From positions 1 through 36,272 of the forward strand of contig JWZX01002490.1 of the NCBI GenBank assembly GCA_001275005.1: 36,272 nt of DNA, given 5' to 3'. How positions within the stretch are numbered: position 1 is the first letter of the stretch; each line of letters opens with the position of its first letter. Positions 27,483-36,272 of this stretch are shown here, one piece after another. Below the pieces are notes generated by a model that did no database searches, was not told the DNA's origin, and saw only the letters and a list, made by a program, of their open reading frames with translations. A program made the translations under genes and the position numbers. Source of the stretch: Chrysochromulina tobinii (Eukaryota; Haptophyta; Prymnesiales; Chrysochromulinaceae).

Positions 27483-29000
27483 TTACTTATTCCGCAGCGT
27501 GCGCCGGCCAGCATATCTCTTGAAGGCCGCCGCGGGCTCATCGGACTCCTCCTCCGCGTAAAGCGCCTCCACGCCGCCTCCCAGCTCGGCGATGCTGCGC
27601 AGCGCCTCGCGTAGTACAATGACCCAATGAGTCCAGTGCGTGCCGCCCTGAAGGTACACGGCGAACGGCTCGCGCAGTGGCCCATCTGCCGAGAGCTCAA
27701 GGGTCGATCCGTCAATGAAGGTGCCGTCGGCAAAGACGACCTCGTCCCCGTATCCAGGGGTGACACCCGCAATGGGCCGGATGTGGGCGCCTACAGGTGA
27801 GCAGCGCTGCACCGCCTGGCAAAAGGTGAGCACCTTATCGCGTTCGCCCAGCCGCACCGCTTGGACGATATCCGTGCGTGGCGCGCCCGCAGCTGGATTG
27901 CACGTGTACCCGAGCGCACCCATCACGTGCGCCACCAAGTGAGCACCCTTGATAGCCTCGCCAACGACCTGTGGAGCGTGGAAGAGGCCTTGGAAGAGCA
28001 GCCGGTTCATGCCGAGCGTGGCGCCGCCCTCGACGCCCGGCGCACTCAGCCGGCGGCTCGCTGCCGCCACGAGGTCGGCGCGGCCCGCAATATAGCCTCC
28101 AGAGGGGGCGAGTGTGCCGCCTGGGTTCTTGATGAGCGAGCCCGCGACCAGGTGCGCCCCCACCGCGCAAGGCTCGCGCGCCTCCACGAACTCGCCGTAG
28201 CAATTGTCGACGAAGAGGACGATCGATGGGTGCGCATCGGCCAGCCAAGCTGCCAGTCGACCAATCTCCTCCACCGGAATCGAGGGTCGCCACGCGTATC
28301 CACACGAGCGCTGAACATGAAGCATGCGCGTGGACGGCTTCACTGCCGCAGCGATAGCGGACAGATCGAAGAGCCCACCCTCGGCCAGCTCAACCTGCCG
28401 ATAGCTCACGCCAAAGTCGGCGAGCGAGCCTCGGAGCCCATCTTCCGTGCGGCCGCGCAACCCGATCACCTCCTCGAGGGTATCATAGGGAGCACCACTC
28501 ACGCCTAGGAGCTCATCACCAGGGCGCAGGACACCGTAGAGGGCACAGGCGATCGCGTGCGTGCCCGAGAAGCACTGGACGCGCACGATCGCAGCCTCGG
28601 CGCCCATGAGCGTCGCGTACACTTCGTCGAGCGTCTCACGTCCTAGGTCGCCATGGCCATAGCCATCAACGCCTGCGAAGTGCTCGGTGCCAACGCCATG
28701 CAACCGAAAGGCGGCGAGCACACGCCCGAGCGACTGCTCAGTATGTTGGTCAATGGACGCAAACAGCGGCAACAGCTCGGCTCGCGAGGCCTGGATCACC
28801 GATTCGATGGCCGCCTCCACCTCCAGATTGGAGCTCGTGGACGTTGCGACGGCGGAGATGGCGGCCCGTGGGCAGCGCTGGAAGCCCGGCCATGCGGCAC
28901 TGCGCGTGCTTCTCAAGCAGGCATACGAATGATCAATCAAGCAGGTAGCGTGCGGCAATAGCAGCCAGAGTACTACCATTCCGACACTTGGTGTCTTCAT
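27483..29000 (-). CDS. PLP-dependent lyase, aluminium-resistance/YnbB family, with targeting presequence
   Basis: A fold-type I pyridoxal-phosphate enzyme of 505 residues in the Cys/Met-metabolism superfamily. Members are annotated as aluminium-resistance protein or methionine gamma-lyase, and the true substrate is poorly known. Core motifs: GYGHGDLGRETLDEVYA (113-129), VQCFSGTHAI (141-150) near the cofactor phosphate, VLFVDNCYGEF with D265 expected to contact the pyridine nitrogen, and SLIKNPGG with K291 as the Schiff-base lysine. Residues 1-20 (MKTPSVGMVVLWLLLPHATC) form a signal peptide. A stretch of about 35 residues rich in Arg, Ser and Ala follows before the conserved domain, the arrangement of a bipartite plastid presequence in algae with complex plastids. 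The ATG at 29000 is the first in frame and gives this presequence. Confidence 0.88.
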   Translation of the reverse strand: MKTPSVGMVVLWLLLPHATCLIDHSYACLRSTRSAAWPGFQRCPRAAISAVATSTSSNLEVEAAIESVIQASRAELLPLFASIDQHTEQSLGRVLAAFRLHGVGTEHFAGVDGYGHGDLGRETLDEVYATLMGAEAAIVRVQCFSGTHAIACALYGVLRPGDELLGVSGAPYDTLEEVIGLRGRTEDGLRGSLADFGVSYRQVELAEGGLFDLSAIAAAVKPSTRMLHVQRSCGYAWRPSIPVEEIGRLAAWLADAHPSIVLFVDNCYGEFVEAREPCAVGAHLVAGSLIKNPGGTLAPSGGYIAGRADLVAAASRRLSAPGVEGGATLGMNRLLFQGLFHAPQVVGEAIKGAHLVAHVMGALGYTCNPAAGAPRTDIVQAVRLGERDKVLTFCQAVQRCSPVGAHIRPIAGVTPGYGDEVVFADGTFIDGSTLELSADGPLREPFAVYLQGGTHWTHWVIVLREALRSIAELGGGVEALYAEEESDEPAAAFKRYAGRRTLRNK

Positions 29001-29947
29001 CTACACACGAGTCCTGCAAACCATTAATAATAATGCTCGCTGATCGCGCCCTCCTTCGCGCGGGTGTCGGAAATCATCTCGGAGTTTGAGATGTTCGAGA
29101 TCAGATCGTCCGCTTTTAGGTCTTGCGAGGGTAGCACGGGCCATAGTCACCAGGTTCAATCCCGAGTGGACCCGAGACGTTACAACATCCCCCCCTATAA
29201 TTTGCGTTTCTTACCGGGAAGACGGTCACCGTGCCTCCGGTCAGCGATAGGTGTGCTGCGAGGAAGCTAGGCTTAGAGAGGGAGAGCTCGGAGCAAAAAG
29301 AGACTCATATGTATAGTGTATTATAGATTCATGTGACATGTGACTGTGCACTGTCACGTGTCAGCGCGACCGGCGCCACCTGTGCGACGTGCCGCTGCCG
29401 CCAGCCGGACCGAGCCGGTGCGCGCGGTGGGGACGTCTGGGAGGAAGGAGCTCTGTCAGCTGCGTGGTGCGTGTGGCGCATCGACAAGGCATAACGCATG
29501 TGCCGATGTGAGCTTGGCGATCTTGTTGTGCGTATGTTTGTGGTTTCCGTCGTTAACTCGTTATATTCAATATTGTTATATTGATGGCTCAGGAAATTCT
29601 CTGAAAAAGAGACAGAGAACGACTGTACGTAACGTCACGCCGCTACAGTCAACAGTTGATCTCCCCACTCCCGCCGGCGCCGCCTCGGAAAAAGCAACCC
29701 GACGCGAGCGCGGGCCGGCGCGCCAGTGCGTCCCCGTTGATTCGACAGAGTCATTTGAAATTGTGCCCGTCACGCTTTGGAGCCTGTGCAGAGCGCCAGG
29801 GCTCCTCGGCCTTCTGAGCGTGGGTGGGGTCTCTGTGGTTCTCTGTCTCTCTGTGGCGCGCATCCAGTGCGCGCGAGAAGAAAGAGAGAGAGGATATGGA
29901 CACAGGCTCGAGAGCCCCTGCGTGCGGCCTCCTTACGCACGCCAGGG
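29001..29947. other. Intergenic between PLP lyase and nucleotide-sugar transporter
   Basis: Contains the promoter side of the PLP lyase. There is an A/T-rich patch at about 29300-29335 and, just after it, an imperfect hairpin (GACATGTGAC with GTCACGTGTC, about 29337-29359). A GGTTCAATCCC word at about 29153 resembles a tRNA B box but has no tRNA around it. The right end carries a purine-rich AGAAAGAGAGAGAGG run. No gene is supported. Confidence 0.45.
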
Positions 29948-31123
29948 TCACTTGCTCGAGGGTAGTGGGAGGTAATTGGATGGGGCAGTCGCGCTCCTGG
30001 GCGTCCACGCGTACAGGAAGATGGACAGGATGACGAAGAAGGCACCTGCAGCGAAGGTGCCGTTCGGCTCAAAGCCGAAGAGCGGGATAGAGGCAACACA
30101 CGAGACGAGGATGGCAACAGCCATGGCGAGATTTTTGAGGTTGTTGTCGGCAAAGCGGATGACGATGGCGACGAGCAGGCCGCCGAAGGCAAACATGAAC
30201 ACCACCGCCCACGTCGAGGGGCAGAAACCCACCATCCAGCCTTGGGTCTGCACCTTGTCCCAGTCCCCCGGCGTGCGGTAGACGGCGAGGAGCTGCAGCG
30301 GGATCGAAAAGATGCACAGCTGCACGTTGCGCACCCAGATGGAGGTCTTGTCGCCCTTTAGGATGCGCTCGAGGTACACGGAGGCGAAGCCCGAGCAAAT
30401 CGACACACCGAGCGCCGCCATCACGCCTATAGCCGCGTCGCCCTTGTAGAGACTCTCACCGGGCTTGCGCTGCGACGACTGCGCCAACACGACGCCGGCC
30501 ACGAGCACAGTGAGCGCGCACCATTGGTTGCAGCGCAGTTGCTTGGCGAGGATGACCACGCCGAAGATGGCTGTCGAGAGCGTCTTCGTCTGATAAAGGA
30601 GCTGGAGCAGCTCGGCACCTAGGTGCGTTGCGGCGACGAACTGCAGGTTGTTCTGCAGCGTGTAGCAGAGCGCGGGCACGGAGACCTTGATGGTGTCCAT
30701 CTTGCGCTGCCAGATGTCGCGGTCGAGCACCACGAAAGCAGAGAGCGGGCCGCCTTCGGTAAAGCACAGCACGAACACGCAGAAGACCAGCTTGCAGATC
30801 TCAGCAAAGAGCACGGCGACGGAGACCACATATTGCGAGCACTCGCCTGGCACGACGCGCGAGTACCGCAGGAGGAGCACGCTGCGCGGGCGAACGGCGA
30901 TCAACGAAGGGCTTCAGCTCGATTGCATGCCTACGGGCAGAGCTGCGCAGGGGCTGTGACTTCTGCCGCGCACGCACTGTGACGAGTTCTGCAAAATGAG
31001 GAAGCCGAGGCTGCCATACTTCAGGAGAGTTCCCAGGCGCTCCTCCGACCGCTGCGCATTGCTCGACGACGACGACTCAAGGAGCCGCTCCTTGTCCGAC
31101 GACTCAGAATTGTAGAGCTTCAT
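29948..31123 (-). CDS. Nucleotide-sugar transporter, SLC35A type (two exons)
   Basis: A Golgi or ER membrane antiporter that exchanges a cytosolic nucleotide sugar for the nucleoside monophosphate. Exons are 31123-30978 and 30881-29948, giving 359 residues. The N-terminus (about 30 residues, Ser/Glu-rich) is cytosolic. The splice restores the first membrane helix, LKYGSLGFLILQNSS|HVLLLRYSR, a hallmark of this family. Further motifs are VPALCYTLQNNLQFVAA, YQTKTLSTAIFGVVIL, GFASVYLERILK, SIWVRNVQL and FADNNLKNLAMAVAILVSC. About ten helices are expected. UDP-galactose, UDP-GlcNAc and CMP-sialic acid carriers share these motifs, so the substrate cannot be assigned. It is head-to-head with the SLC44 gene, 173 bp between ATGs. 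Without the first exon the second has no ATG start. Confidence 0.93.
30882..30977 (-). other. Intron of nucleotide-sugar transporter gene, 96 nt
   Basis: On the coding strand the donor is TCACA|GTGCGTG and the acceptor CGCGCAG|CGTGCTC. It is a phase-2 intron whose removal makes a His codon and a continuous first membrane helix. Confidence 0.9.
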
Positions 31124-31296
31124 GTGACGTTAGGAGGCCAGTGTAAGGGCAACGAAACTCGTACCGCGGGACAGGGCTGAACTCACACAGCTGTCTGACA
31201 GCTGGGAGAAGTGTCCCCTCACGCGCCGAACCGGTTGATTTACCTCGGAAGCGCCGCGATTTCCTCTCAGCAAGTCATGCTCCACAATCGAGTCGG
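31124..31296. promoter_or_regulatory. Divergent region between SLC35 and SLC44 genes
   Basis: The 173 bp between the two ATGs must serve both genes. It contains a short palindromic ACAGCTGTCTGACAGCTG at about 31187-31204, with two CAGCTG E-box words, as the only noticeable motif. Confidence 0.4.
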
Positions 31297-32964
31297 ATGG
31301 ACACCCCTCTCGCCTCCACTCACTCGCTCGCCGTGACCCCCCAGTCACTCTTGAAGCGCAAGTCGACGGACCGCGCCTTCGGCGTTGCGTACGTGATCGT
31401 GCTGCTCGTCACCTTCGGCATTGCCATCGCCGCTGGGCTCAAGAACAACATCGATGGCATGCTGCACGATGCACAGTGTGGTCCGCAGTCGGGCAACATC
31501 AACGGCACGGATGCGTTTACTGCGAACGCCATCGTAGCTGAGGTGCCCGAGCTTCTCGCCATCCCGATCATCTCCGTGCTCATCGGCATGGCCTGGATGG
31601 GGGCGATGCGTGCCTGCGCAAAAGGTATGGTCTACGGCACCCTTATTGGTCAAGGCCTCGTGCTCGGTGGGCTCACTCTCGCCTTTCTCGCGATCCCGGG
31701 GTTGACCATTTTGGCCATTTTCTTCGGCATCATCTTCGCCATGTACATCCTGATGCTCTTCTGTGCGCGCAAGAAGATCAACCTGACGGCCACGCTGATT
31801 GAGCAGGCAGCCACGGTCGTCCAGGTCCACCCGCAAGTCTTCCTCTCCTCGGTGCTCCTGATGATTCTCGGTGCCATCGTGTACGGCGCCTGCACCGCGG
31901 CTGCCCTCCTCCTCCTCACCAACGGCGACTGGGTCCTGTCCAACTCGACGTCAGATGGGGTCGTGACGTCCGGGTCCGGGACGACCTGCCAGCGGCAAAT
32001 CCCGAATGCAGCGGTCGCAGGGCTGAGCTTCGTTGGATTCGCATCGCTGTGGTCGGTCGAGGTCTTCTCCGCGATGCGCTTCTACGTCGTCTCGTTCGTG
32101 ACGGGCGTCTGGTACTTTAAGGCCTCGGGCATGGCAGCACAGGAGGGCGGCTCGGGCACCGTGACCAACCCGGTGACCACGGCGACCAAGCTGGCCTTCA
32201 CCAAGTCCTTCGGCACGATCTGCCTCACCGCGCTCATCATGTACATCATCGAGCAGCTCCGCCGTTTGGCCAAGAAGCAATCGCAAAACAACGGCCTGGC
32301 CGGCGTCCTCATCGCGTGCTGCATCAACTGCCTCGTCGCGTATCTCGAGTTTATCACGCGCTTCGCCCTCACTCTCCACGCGCTCACCGGCGATGACCTC
32401 AGCACGTCGGCACGCACCTTCACGTCGCACCTGAACCGGCACGGCTTCAGCGCGGTCTGGGTCAACTGGATCGCGAACTGGGTCTTCCACTTCGGCGCGT
32501 TCGTGCTCTCGCTGCTCATCACAGCCATCTGCCTCGTCATCACGAGCAAGTCGCAGCCTGGAGCTTCAGTTGGGGTCTTCGTTGCCGTTGGGATCCTCTC
32601 GTTTATCTTCGCGATCGTCTTCCTCAGCTTCGTCGCCGGCATCCTACTCAACGTCATCGACGCGTGCTACTCGTGCCTCATCCTCGACCTCGACCACGGC
32701 GCCCAGAGCCAGCCCCAAGTGGCCCAGGCAATCCTCATCATCGTCAAACCCACGTATGTCATCCAACATCCGGGCGGTGGCCTCGCCGTCACAGTGGAGC
32801 AGCCCACGGCGGCCGTCGCGTACGCGCAGCCGTACGCCGCGCAGCCGAACATGGCGTATGGGCAGCCGAACATGACGTATGTGCAGGCGCAGCCGCTCGA
32901 CCCGAATGCGCAGCCGCCCACGGCGTACGCGCGCCCCATCGTCAGCGAGTACATTGCCAAGTGA
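31297..32964 (+). CDS. Choline transporter-like protein (SLC44/CTL family)
   Basis: A polytopic membrane protein of 555 residues; family members move choline or ethanolamine, or have less clear roles, as in yeast Pns1. The first helix is in AFGVAYVIVLLVTFGIAIAAG, followed by an extracytosolic loop with Cys and an Asn-Gly-Thr site. Paired helices follow (LAIPIISVLIGMAWMGAM, LVLGGLTLAFLAIPGLTILAIFFGIIFAMYILMLF, VFLSSVLLMILGAIVYGAC). The conserved C-terminal half has YLEFITRFALTLHALTGDDLSTSA, matching the CTL signature around an aromatic-rich helix and a small-residue TG motif. Two more helices and YSCLILDLDHG follow. The last 70 residues are a Gln/Pro/Ala/Tyr-rich cytosolic tail with repeated QPNMAYG/QPNMTYV. 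The ATG at 31297 is the first in frame. No intron. Confidence 0.9.
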   Translation: MDTPLASTHSLAVTPQSLLKRKSTDRAFGVAYVIVLLVTFGIAIAAGLKNNIDGMLHDAQCGPQSGNINGTDAFTANAIVAEVPELLAIPIISVLIGMAWMGAMRACAKGMVYGTLIGQGLVLGGLTLAFLAIPGLTILAIFFGIIFAMYILMLFCARKKINLTATLIEQAATVVQVHPQVFLSSVLLMILGAIVYGACTAAALLLLTNGDWVLSNSTSDGVVTSGSGTTCQRQIPNAAVAGLSFVGFASLWSVEVFSAMRFYVVSFVTGVWYFKASGMAAQEGGSGTVTNPVTTATKLAFTKSFGTICLTALIMYIIEQLRRLAKKQSQNNGLAGVLIACCINCLVAYLEFITRFALTLHALTGDDLSTSARTFTSHLNRHGFSAVWVNWIANWVFHFGAFVLSLLITAICLVITSKSQPGASVGVFVAVGILSFIFAIVFLSFVAGILLNVIDACYSCLILDLDHGAQSQPQVAQAILIIVKPTYVIQHPGGGLAVTVEQPTAAVAYAQPYAAQPNMAYGQPNMTYVQAQPLDPNAQPPTAYARPIVSEYIAK

Positions 32965-33419
32965 GTCCAAGCTCATCTTCAGCTTAAGGCGGCCATGGAG
33001 ATCTCCAAACATGCATGTTGGCGGGGTGGGAGATCGTGTTCTCGGGGGAAGAGGGGGAGGGGGGCCAAGGCGGGCCGCAATGACGGTACAAGCACCGCTC
33101 GGCGGCGGAGTAGATGTGCATCATGTGACGATGTGAGCAAGGGCTGCACAACGGCGAAAAAGAGCTTTGGGGCACAAGGTTAGCACCGTGCACATGCGGC
33201 AAGTAGTAGGGCACCGACCCGTGGTGCGCGCACTTGTCGCAGGAAAAGCAGGATCGATCGGTTTGTCGTTCAAACGATAGAGATCTAATTGAGCTCAATT
33301 GCGATCCAAAACGAGCGACACGACAAAGAGCGTCTTGTTGAGCGGCACGCGGCTGACCCTGACGATGCTCGATGGGGCCCTTGGTCTTCACGACGTAAGT
33401 TCGGGATCGTCGGCGTCAG
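32965..33419. other. Intergenic between SLC44 and ankyrin genes
   Basis: There are 455 bp between two plus-strand genes. It includes a G-rich run at about 33048-33067 and otherwise unremarkable sequence. No gene or repeat found. Confidence 0.45.
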
Positions 33420-33887
33420 ATGCACGCCTTCACGTTCATACTGTGTGCCGCTATAGGCACCACAGGGAACGCCATTGAGGACGACCGTGAGCGCTGGCCG
33501 CTGATTTTTGCTGCTGGCGAGGGCGACGCAAAGACGGTTAAATCACTGCTAGACAGCGGTGTGGATGTGCATCAGAGGAGCAAGGACGGCGAGTCGGCGC
33601 TGCACGTGGCTGCCATACGAGGCTCGTTGGAAACGGCGCAGCATCTGCTTCGTGCTGGTGCACTGGTGGATGCCCGTACGCCTAGGGGTAGCACATTACA
33701 CATGACGCCCACAATGTGGGCACTCTACCATGGGCAGACCGAACTGGTGAAACTCCTGCTTAGTTCTGGTGCTGACCCGAACGCTGAGGACGAGAACGGC
33801 AAGTCGCTCCTGAGGATGGCCCAGGAGGCGCGACAACCTGCAATTGAGGCCATGTTGCGCGCGAAAATCGCCGGGACAAGTTTGTGA
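33420..33887 (+). CDS. Small ankyrin-repeat protein with signal peptide
   Basis: A 155-residue protein starting MHAFTFILCAAIGTTGNAIEDD, a probable cleaved signal peptide. About three ankyrin repeats follow: WPLIFAAGEGDAKTVKSLLDSGVDV, SALHVAAIRGSLETAQHLLRAGALV and TMWALYHGQTELVKLLLSSGADPN, with a partial C-terminal cap (GKSLLRMAQEARQPAIEAML). Ankyrin repeats bind other proteins. A secreted or lumenal ankyrin protein is unusual, because most act in the cytosol. Each repeat keeps the helix-turn-helix and the LLxxGAD-type turn. It sits 430 bp upstream of the SWP73 gene on the same strand, but no shared transcript is implied. Confidence 0.85.
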   Translation: MHAFTFILCAAIGTTGNAIEDDRERWPLIFAAGEGDAKTVKSLLDSGVDVHQRSKDGESALHVAAIRGSLETAQHLLRAGALVDARTPRGSTLHMTPTMWALYHGQTELVKLLLSSGADPNAEDENGKSLLRMAQEARQPAIEAMLRAKIAGTSL

Positions 33888-34317
33888 TGGTGTGTCGGCT
33901 GGTGGCGCACTGGCGGTCTGGCGCTCAACGTGATACAGCTGAAGCGCATGATTGTCGACCTAAGCATTAGTAGCGGCTGACTCAGCTGCGGCAACATGTC
34001 GAAGTCCTGCCACCGCTCTCAGCCTCTCACCCAGGAGAACTCTGGCGCTGTGCGTTACATGTATTGATTGTTCATGTCGTCGTGTCGCAGCCAGAAAACT
34101 CAGGCAGAATCGTCCAGAATCGTGCCCTCACTCCCTCCCCGCGCCAGTGTCAAGCAAAGTGGGGAAGTGTGCGAAAGAAAGTGTGAGCTTGACTTGACTT
34201 GACTTGACTTGACTTGACTTGACTTGACTTGCTTGACGTCGTGTCCCTGGTCGCATCAGCCAGGAGTCGGGGTCGGTCGCGAACATCTCGTTGCTTTGAT
34301 TGATCGGGACGGTGCTC
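33888..34317. other. Intergenic and likely 5' UTR of the SWP73 gene
   Basis: There are 430 bp holding an eightfold GACTT pentamer repeat (34188-34230) that ends 87 bp before the SWP73 ATG. No gene seen. Confidence 0.5.
34188..34230 (+). repeat. GACTT/CTTGA pentamer microsatellite
   Basis: Eight perfect tandem GACTT units preceded by CTT, followed by an interrupted copy (GCTTGACG). The sense-strand orientation relative to the downstream gene is the same as that of the degenerate run upstream of the 2OG oxygenase. Confidence 0.95.
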
Positions 34318-35982
34318 ATGCAATCCATCGGGACCATGCCACCACAGTTTGCTGTCAATCGCGGCTCCGTGATCACCGCCTCCAAGCGGCCGCCTAACAC
34401 GGCGACGGCACCTCCTCGCGAGAAGCGCCTTCGTGCCATCGCACAACCCCTCAAACTGCCTGTCGAGGTGGCCTCGCTGTTGGGGCCACTGGCGGACAGC
34501 TTCAACCGGCTCACGGACTGCGAGGAACGGATCGACCAGGCCATCGCGCGCGGCAAGCATGAGCTGCGCACCACGCTCTCGGGCGTCGCCGAGGGCAAGG
34601 AGATCGCACCTGCTCTCAACGCTTGCAGCCCACGGCAGATCCTGCGCTGCGTGCGTGTGTTCGTGTCGAGCACGTATGACCCAGGCCGCGAGGAGCTCGA
34701 TCCGGCCGCGTTGGCCCACGCGGCTGCGCGTGGCGAAGAGCCCGCGCACGCCGGCGCGTGGTCGCTGCAGGTGTTGGCGGCAGCACGCACCGGCAAGGGG
34801 GACGGCGATTCCGCCTTCAGCGAGCATGTGCCGCTGCATCGATTCTTCGACATCGTGCAGGTGCAGATCGCGGCGCAGCCGCAGACGATCAAGACCGAGT
34901 GGCGGGCCACCGAGGGCGAGGAACCGCACTGCCCCGGCATCGTGATCAATCGCACCACCCCAAGTGGCGCACCCGCTCCGTCGGAGCTCCCTTCGCGCAT
35001 CGCTCTGCGTCTCAAGCAGCGCTCTCTCAGCTCGGGCGCTGGCCCAGTCGCGCCGCTCGCGCGCGTGAGCGTGAGCCGCAGTCTCGCGGCGCTGCTGCAG
35101 CTCGCGCCAGAGAGCCACTACAGCTACATCGAGGTCGAGGAGGCCCTCTGGCTCTTTGTGCGCGATCGCGGGCTTCTCGAGGCCAATAAGCGCGACGGCA
35201 GCGCGGCGCTGCGAGTAGGCAACCACGCAGGGCTGGCGAGCGCGCTGGGCATCGACCCGAGGGTGGTGCGGCTTCTGACGCTCTCCGAGCTCCACCGTCA
35301 CCTCCATCCTCAACTCAAGCTTTGGGAGCCGCCGCCGCTGATGCACACGATCGTGCCTGGGACCTCCACCTCAGTGCTCGAGGTGCTGTTGCCGGATGAC
35401 GAACCGCTGCACCAGCACCGGCACACCGCGCTGAACCGGCTCACCGCCATGGACGCCAAACGCCCCTCCGCCCTCGCGCCGCTTGACCTGAAGCTCGAAC
35501 ACACGCTACGCAAGCTCGTTGACGTGGCCGACAAGCGGCGCTGGTTGCAAGCCCTGCTGTTTGCCGACGATGACGACGCTGACGACCCGAACGGGGCGGC
35601 AGCGGCCGACGAAGAGGCGGATCCTGACGAAGCGGGCGACAAAGTGCAGGTCAAGATGGAGGCTGAGAGCCCAGAGGACGTTGCAGCGACAGCAGCGGCG
35701 CTGGCGCTACCGGCGGCCGCAGCTGCTGCCACGGGACGGCGGTTGCGCCCACTGTCAGGCTTTGCTCGAGCGCTGCTCAACTCAAACCTGCACGCGGCCA
35801 CGCACGCACTCCGGCCGCACATGCTCACGACGCCGTGCCTGCCGCCGCCATTGCCCGCCGAGCACGAGGCGCCGCCACCTCCCGATCCGACTATGCGAGC
35901 TTTCGACGGCCCGTGGACTGCCTTTGCTATCCGTGCCTACCTTGCTGACTCCCAACGCCGCCGTCGGCCGACACCCGGGTAA
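34318..35982 (+). CDS. SWP73: SWP73/BAF60 (SMARCD) subunit of SWI/SNF chromatin remodeller
   Basis: A nuclear subunit that links the SWI/SNF ATPase complex to transcription factors. The 554-residue product starts at the ATG at 34318; upstream codons in frame lack ATG. It has the family layout. A basic N-terminus (PPREKRLRAIA) comes first, then a helix EERIDQAIARGKHELR, like the DQTI..KR motif of BAF60. The RVFVSSTYDPG strand (about 113-123) corresponds to the BAF60 LRIFISNTF motif, followed by FFDIVQVQI and KTEWRA. The SWIB/MDM2-type domain spans about 258-345, with EEALWLFVRDRGLLEANKRDG, ALGIDPRVVRLLTLSELHRHLHP and PPPLMHTIV. A C-terminal helical part has a long acidic stretch (FADDDDADDPNG) and Ala-rich runs not typical of animal BAF60. 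Single exon. Confidence 0.9.
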   Translation: MQSIGTMPPQFAVNRGSVITASKRPPNTATAPPREKRLRAIAQPLKLPVEVASLLGPLADSFNRLTDCEERIDQAIARGKHELRTTLSGVAEGKEIAPALNACSPRQILRCVRVFVSSTYDPGREELDPAALAHAAARGEEPAHAGAWSLQVLAAARTGKGDGDSAFSEHVPLHRFFDIVQVQIAAQPQTIKTEWRATEGEEPHCPGIVINRTTPSGAPAPSELPSRIALRLKQRSLSSGAGPVAPLARVSVSRSLAALLQLAPESHYSYIEVEEALWLFVRDRGLLEANKRDGSAALRVGNHAGLASALGIDPRVVRLLTLSELHRHLHPQLKLWEPPPLMHTIVPGTSTSVLEVLLPDDEPLHQHRHTALNRLTAMDAKRPSALAPLDLKLEHTLRKLVDVADKRRWLQALLFADDDDADDPNGAAAADEEADPDEAGDKVQVKMEAESPEDVAATAAALALPAAAAAATGRRLRPLSGFARALLNSNLHAATHALRPHMLTTPCLPPPLPAEHEAPPPPDPTMRAFDGPWTAFAIRAYLADSQRRRRPTPG

Positions 35983-36272
35983 GGTTCGTAATCGACCTGG
36001 AGCTCGCCAGGCGATGCTGTGACGGTGCTGCGCGTGCAGCAGCATGACGCGGCTAGCTCCTAGCTGTGCTACTCGTTCTTGCGTAGGGCGACATCGCTCC
36101 GAGTTGCGCGTCCGGCGCGCGGGACGCCCAGGGCCGATCGGCGTCCTTCGCCATGTGTATGCGCATGGTATGCGCGTGCGGCGCCGGTTTCACATATTAA
36201 GTAACTACGACGCGGCACGCAGGTGCGCTCCCGCGGGCAACGCCAACGCTCCTGGGCGCGTCACGCCGCGCG
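35983..36272. other. 3' flank of SWP73 gene to window end, no feature seen
   Basis: These 290 bp hold no supported gene, repeat or RNA. The right window edge is GC-rich. Confidence 0.4.

Noticed and set aside
29085-29175. tRNA gene around GGTTCAATCCC
   Set aside because: Only three of five T-stem pairs form, and no matching acceptor or anticodon arm is seen.
34188-34230. Telomeric repeat
   Set aside because: The GACTT unit does not match known TTAGGG or TTTAGGG telomeres and lies inside a gene-containing region.
34150-35346. Minus-strand open frames opposite SWP73
   Set aside because: The plus frame shows clear SWIB/BAF60 motifs. The antisense frames are compositional shadows and run through the pentamer repeat.
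1-36272. CRISPR array, insertion sequence or prokaryotic defence island
   Set aside because: No regularly spaced repeats, transposase or operon structure is seen, and introns and eukaryotic protein families dominate.

Overview
The window is nuclear DNA from a GC-rich, gene-dense, intron-poor eukaryote. The best guess is a unicellular alga with a complex red-type plastid, such as a haptophyte. The evidence is spliceosomal GT-AG introns, a kinesin-8 motor, a SWI/SNF SWP73 subunit, SLC35 and SLC44 carriers, Myb and homeodomain factors, and an aluminium-resistance-type PLP lyase whose N-terminus looks like a signal peptide followed by a transit-like stretch. The taxonomic call is inference; no marker gene is present.

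Layout, left to right. At 1-1228 a minus-strand protein of unknown function runs off the left edge, head-to-head with a secreted-looking family I inorganic pyrophosphatase (1398-2213, +). About 1.95 kb without a clear gene follows, holding a 107-bp tandem duplication and a small TTAA-flanked inverted-repeat element. Next come a kinesin-8 (4168-8142, -) whose single intron splits the P-loop, a long ATG-less open frame (8143-9224, +), a proline/alanine/serine-rich protein (9517-11226, -), and an EGF/proline-rich type I membrane protein (11298-13629, +). Then come a ChAPs/Bch1 exomer-type cargo adaptor (13885-16119, -), a prolyl-4-hydroxylase-like 2OG-Fe(II) oxygenase (16641-17354, -) and a two-exon four-EF-hand protein (17593-18410, +). 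The right half carries a 1222-residue LSDAT/SLOG plus SLATT-like membrane protein (19260-22928, -), a two-repeat Myb factor (23481-24986, -), a homeodomain factor (25224-26546, +), the PLP lyase (27483-29000, -), a two-exon nucleotide-sugar transporter (29948-31123, -), an SLC44 choline-transporter-like protein (31297-32964, +), a small ankyrin protein with a signal peptide (33420-33887, +) and SWP73/BAF60 (34318-35982, +).

There is no operon logic, but five gene pairs are head-to-head with roughly 70-240 bp between starts, which suggests shared bidirectional promoters. Several products belong to the endomembrane system: Bch1-like adaptor, nucleotide-sugar transporter, P4H-like oxygenase, proline-rich membrane protein and secreted pyrophosphatase. 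They are not known to act together.

The strongest candidates for something undescribed are the LSDAT/SLOG protein with two SLATT-like two-helix segments, which joins sensor and membrane-effector modules known from prokaryotic conflict systems in one eukaryotic chain, and the ChAPs protein, a family usually regarded as fungal.
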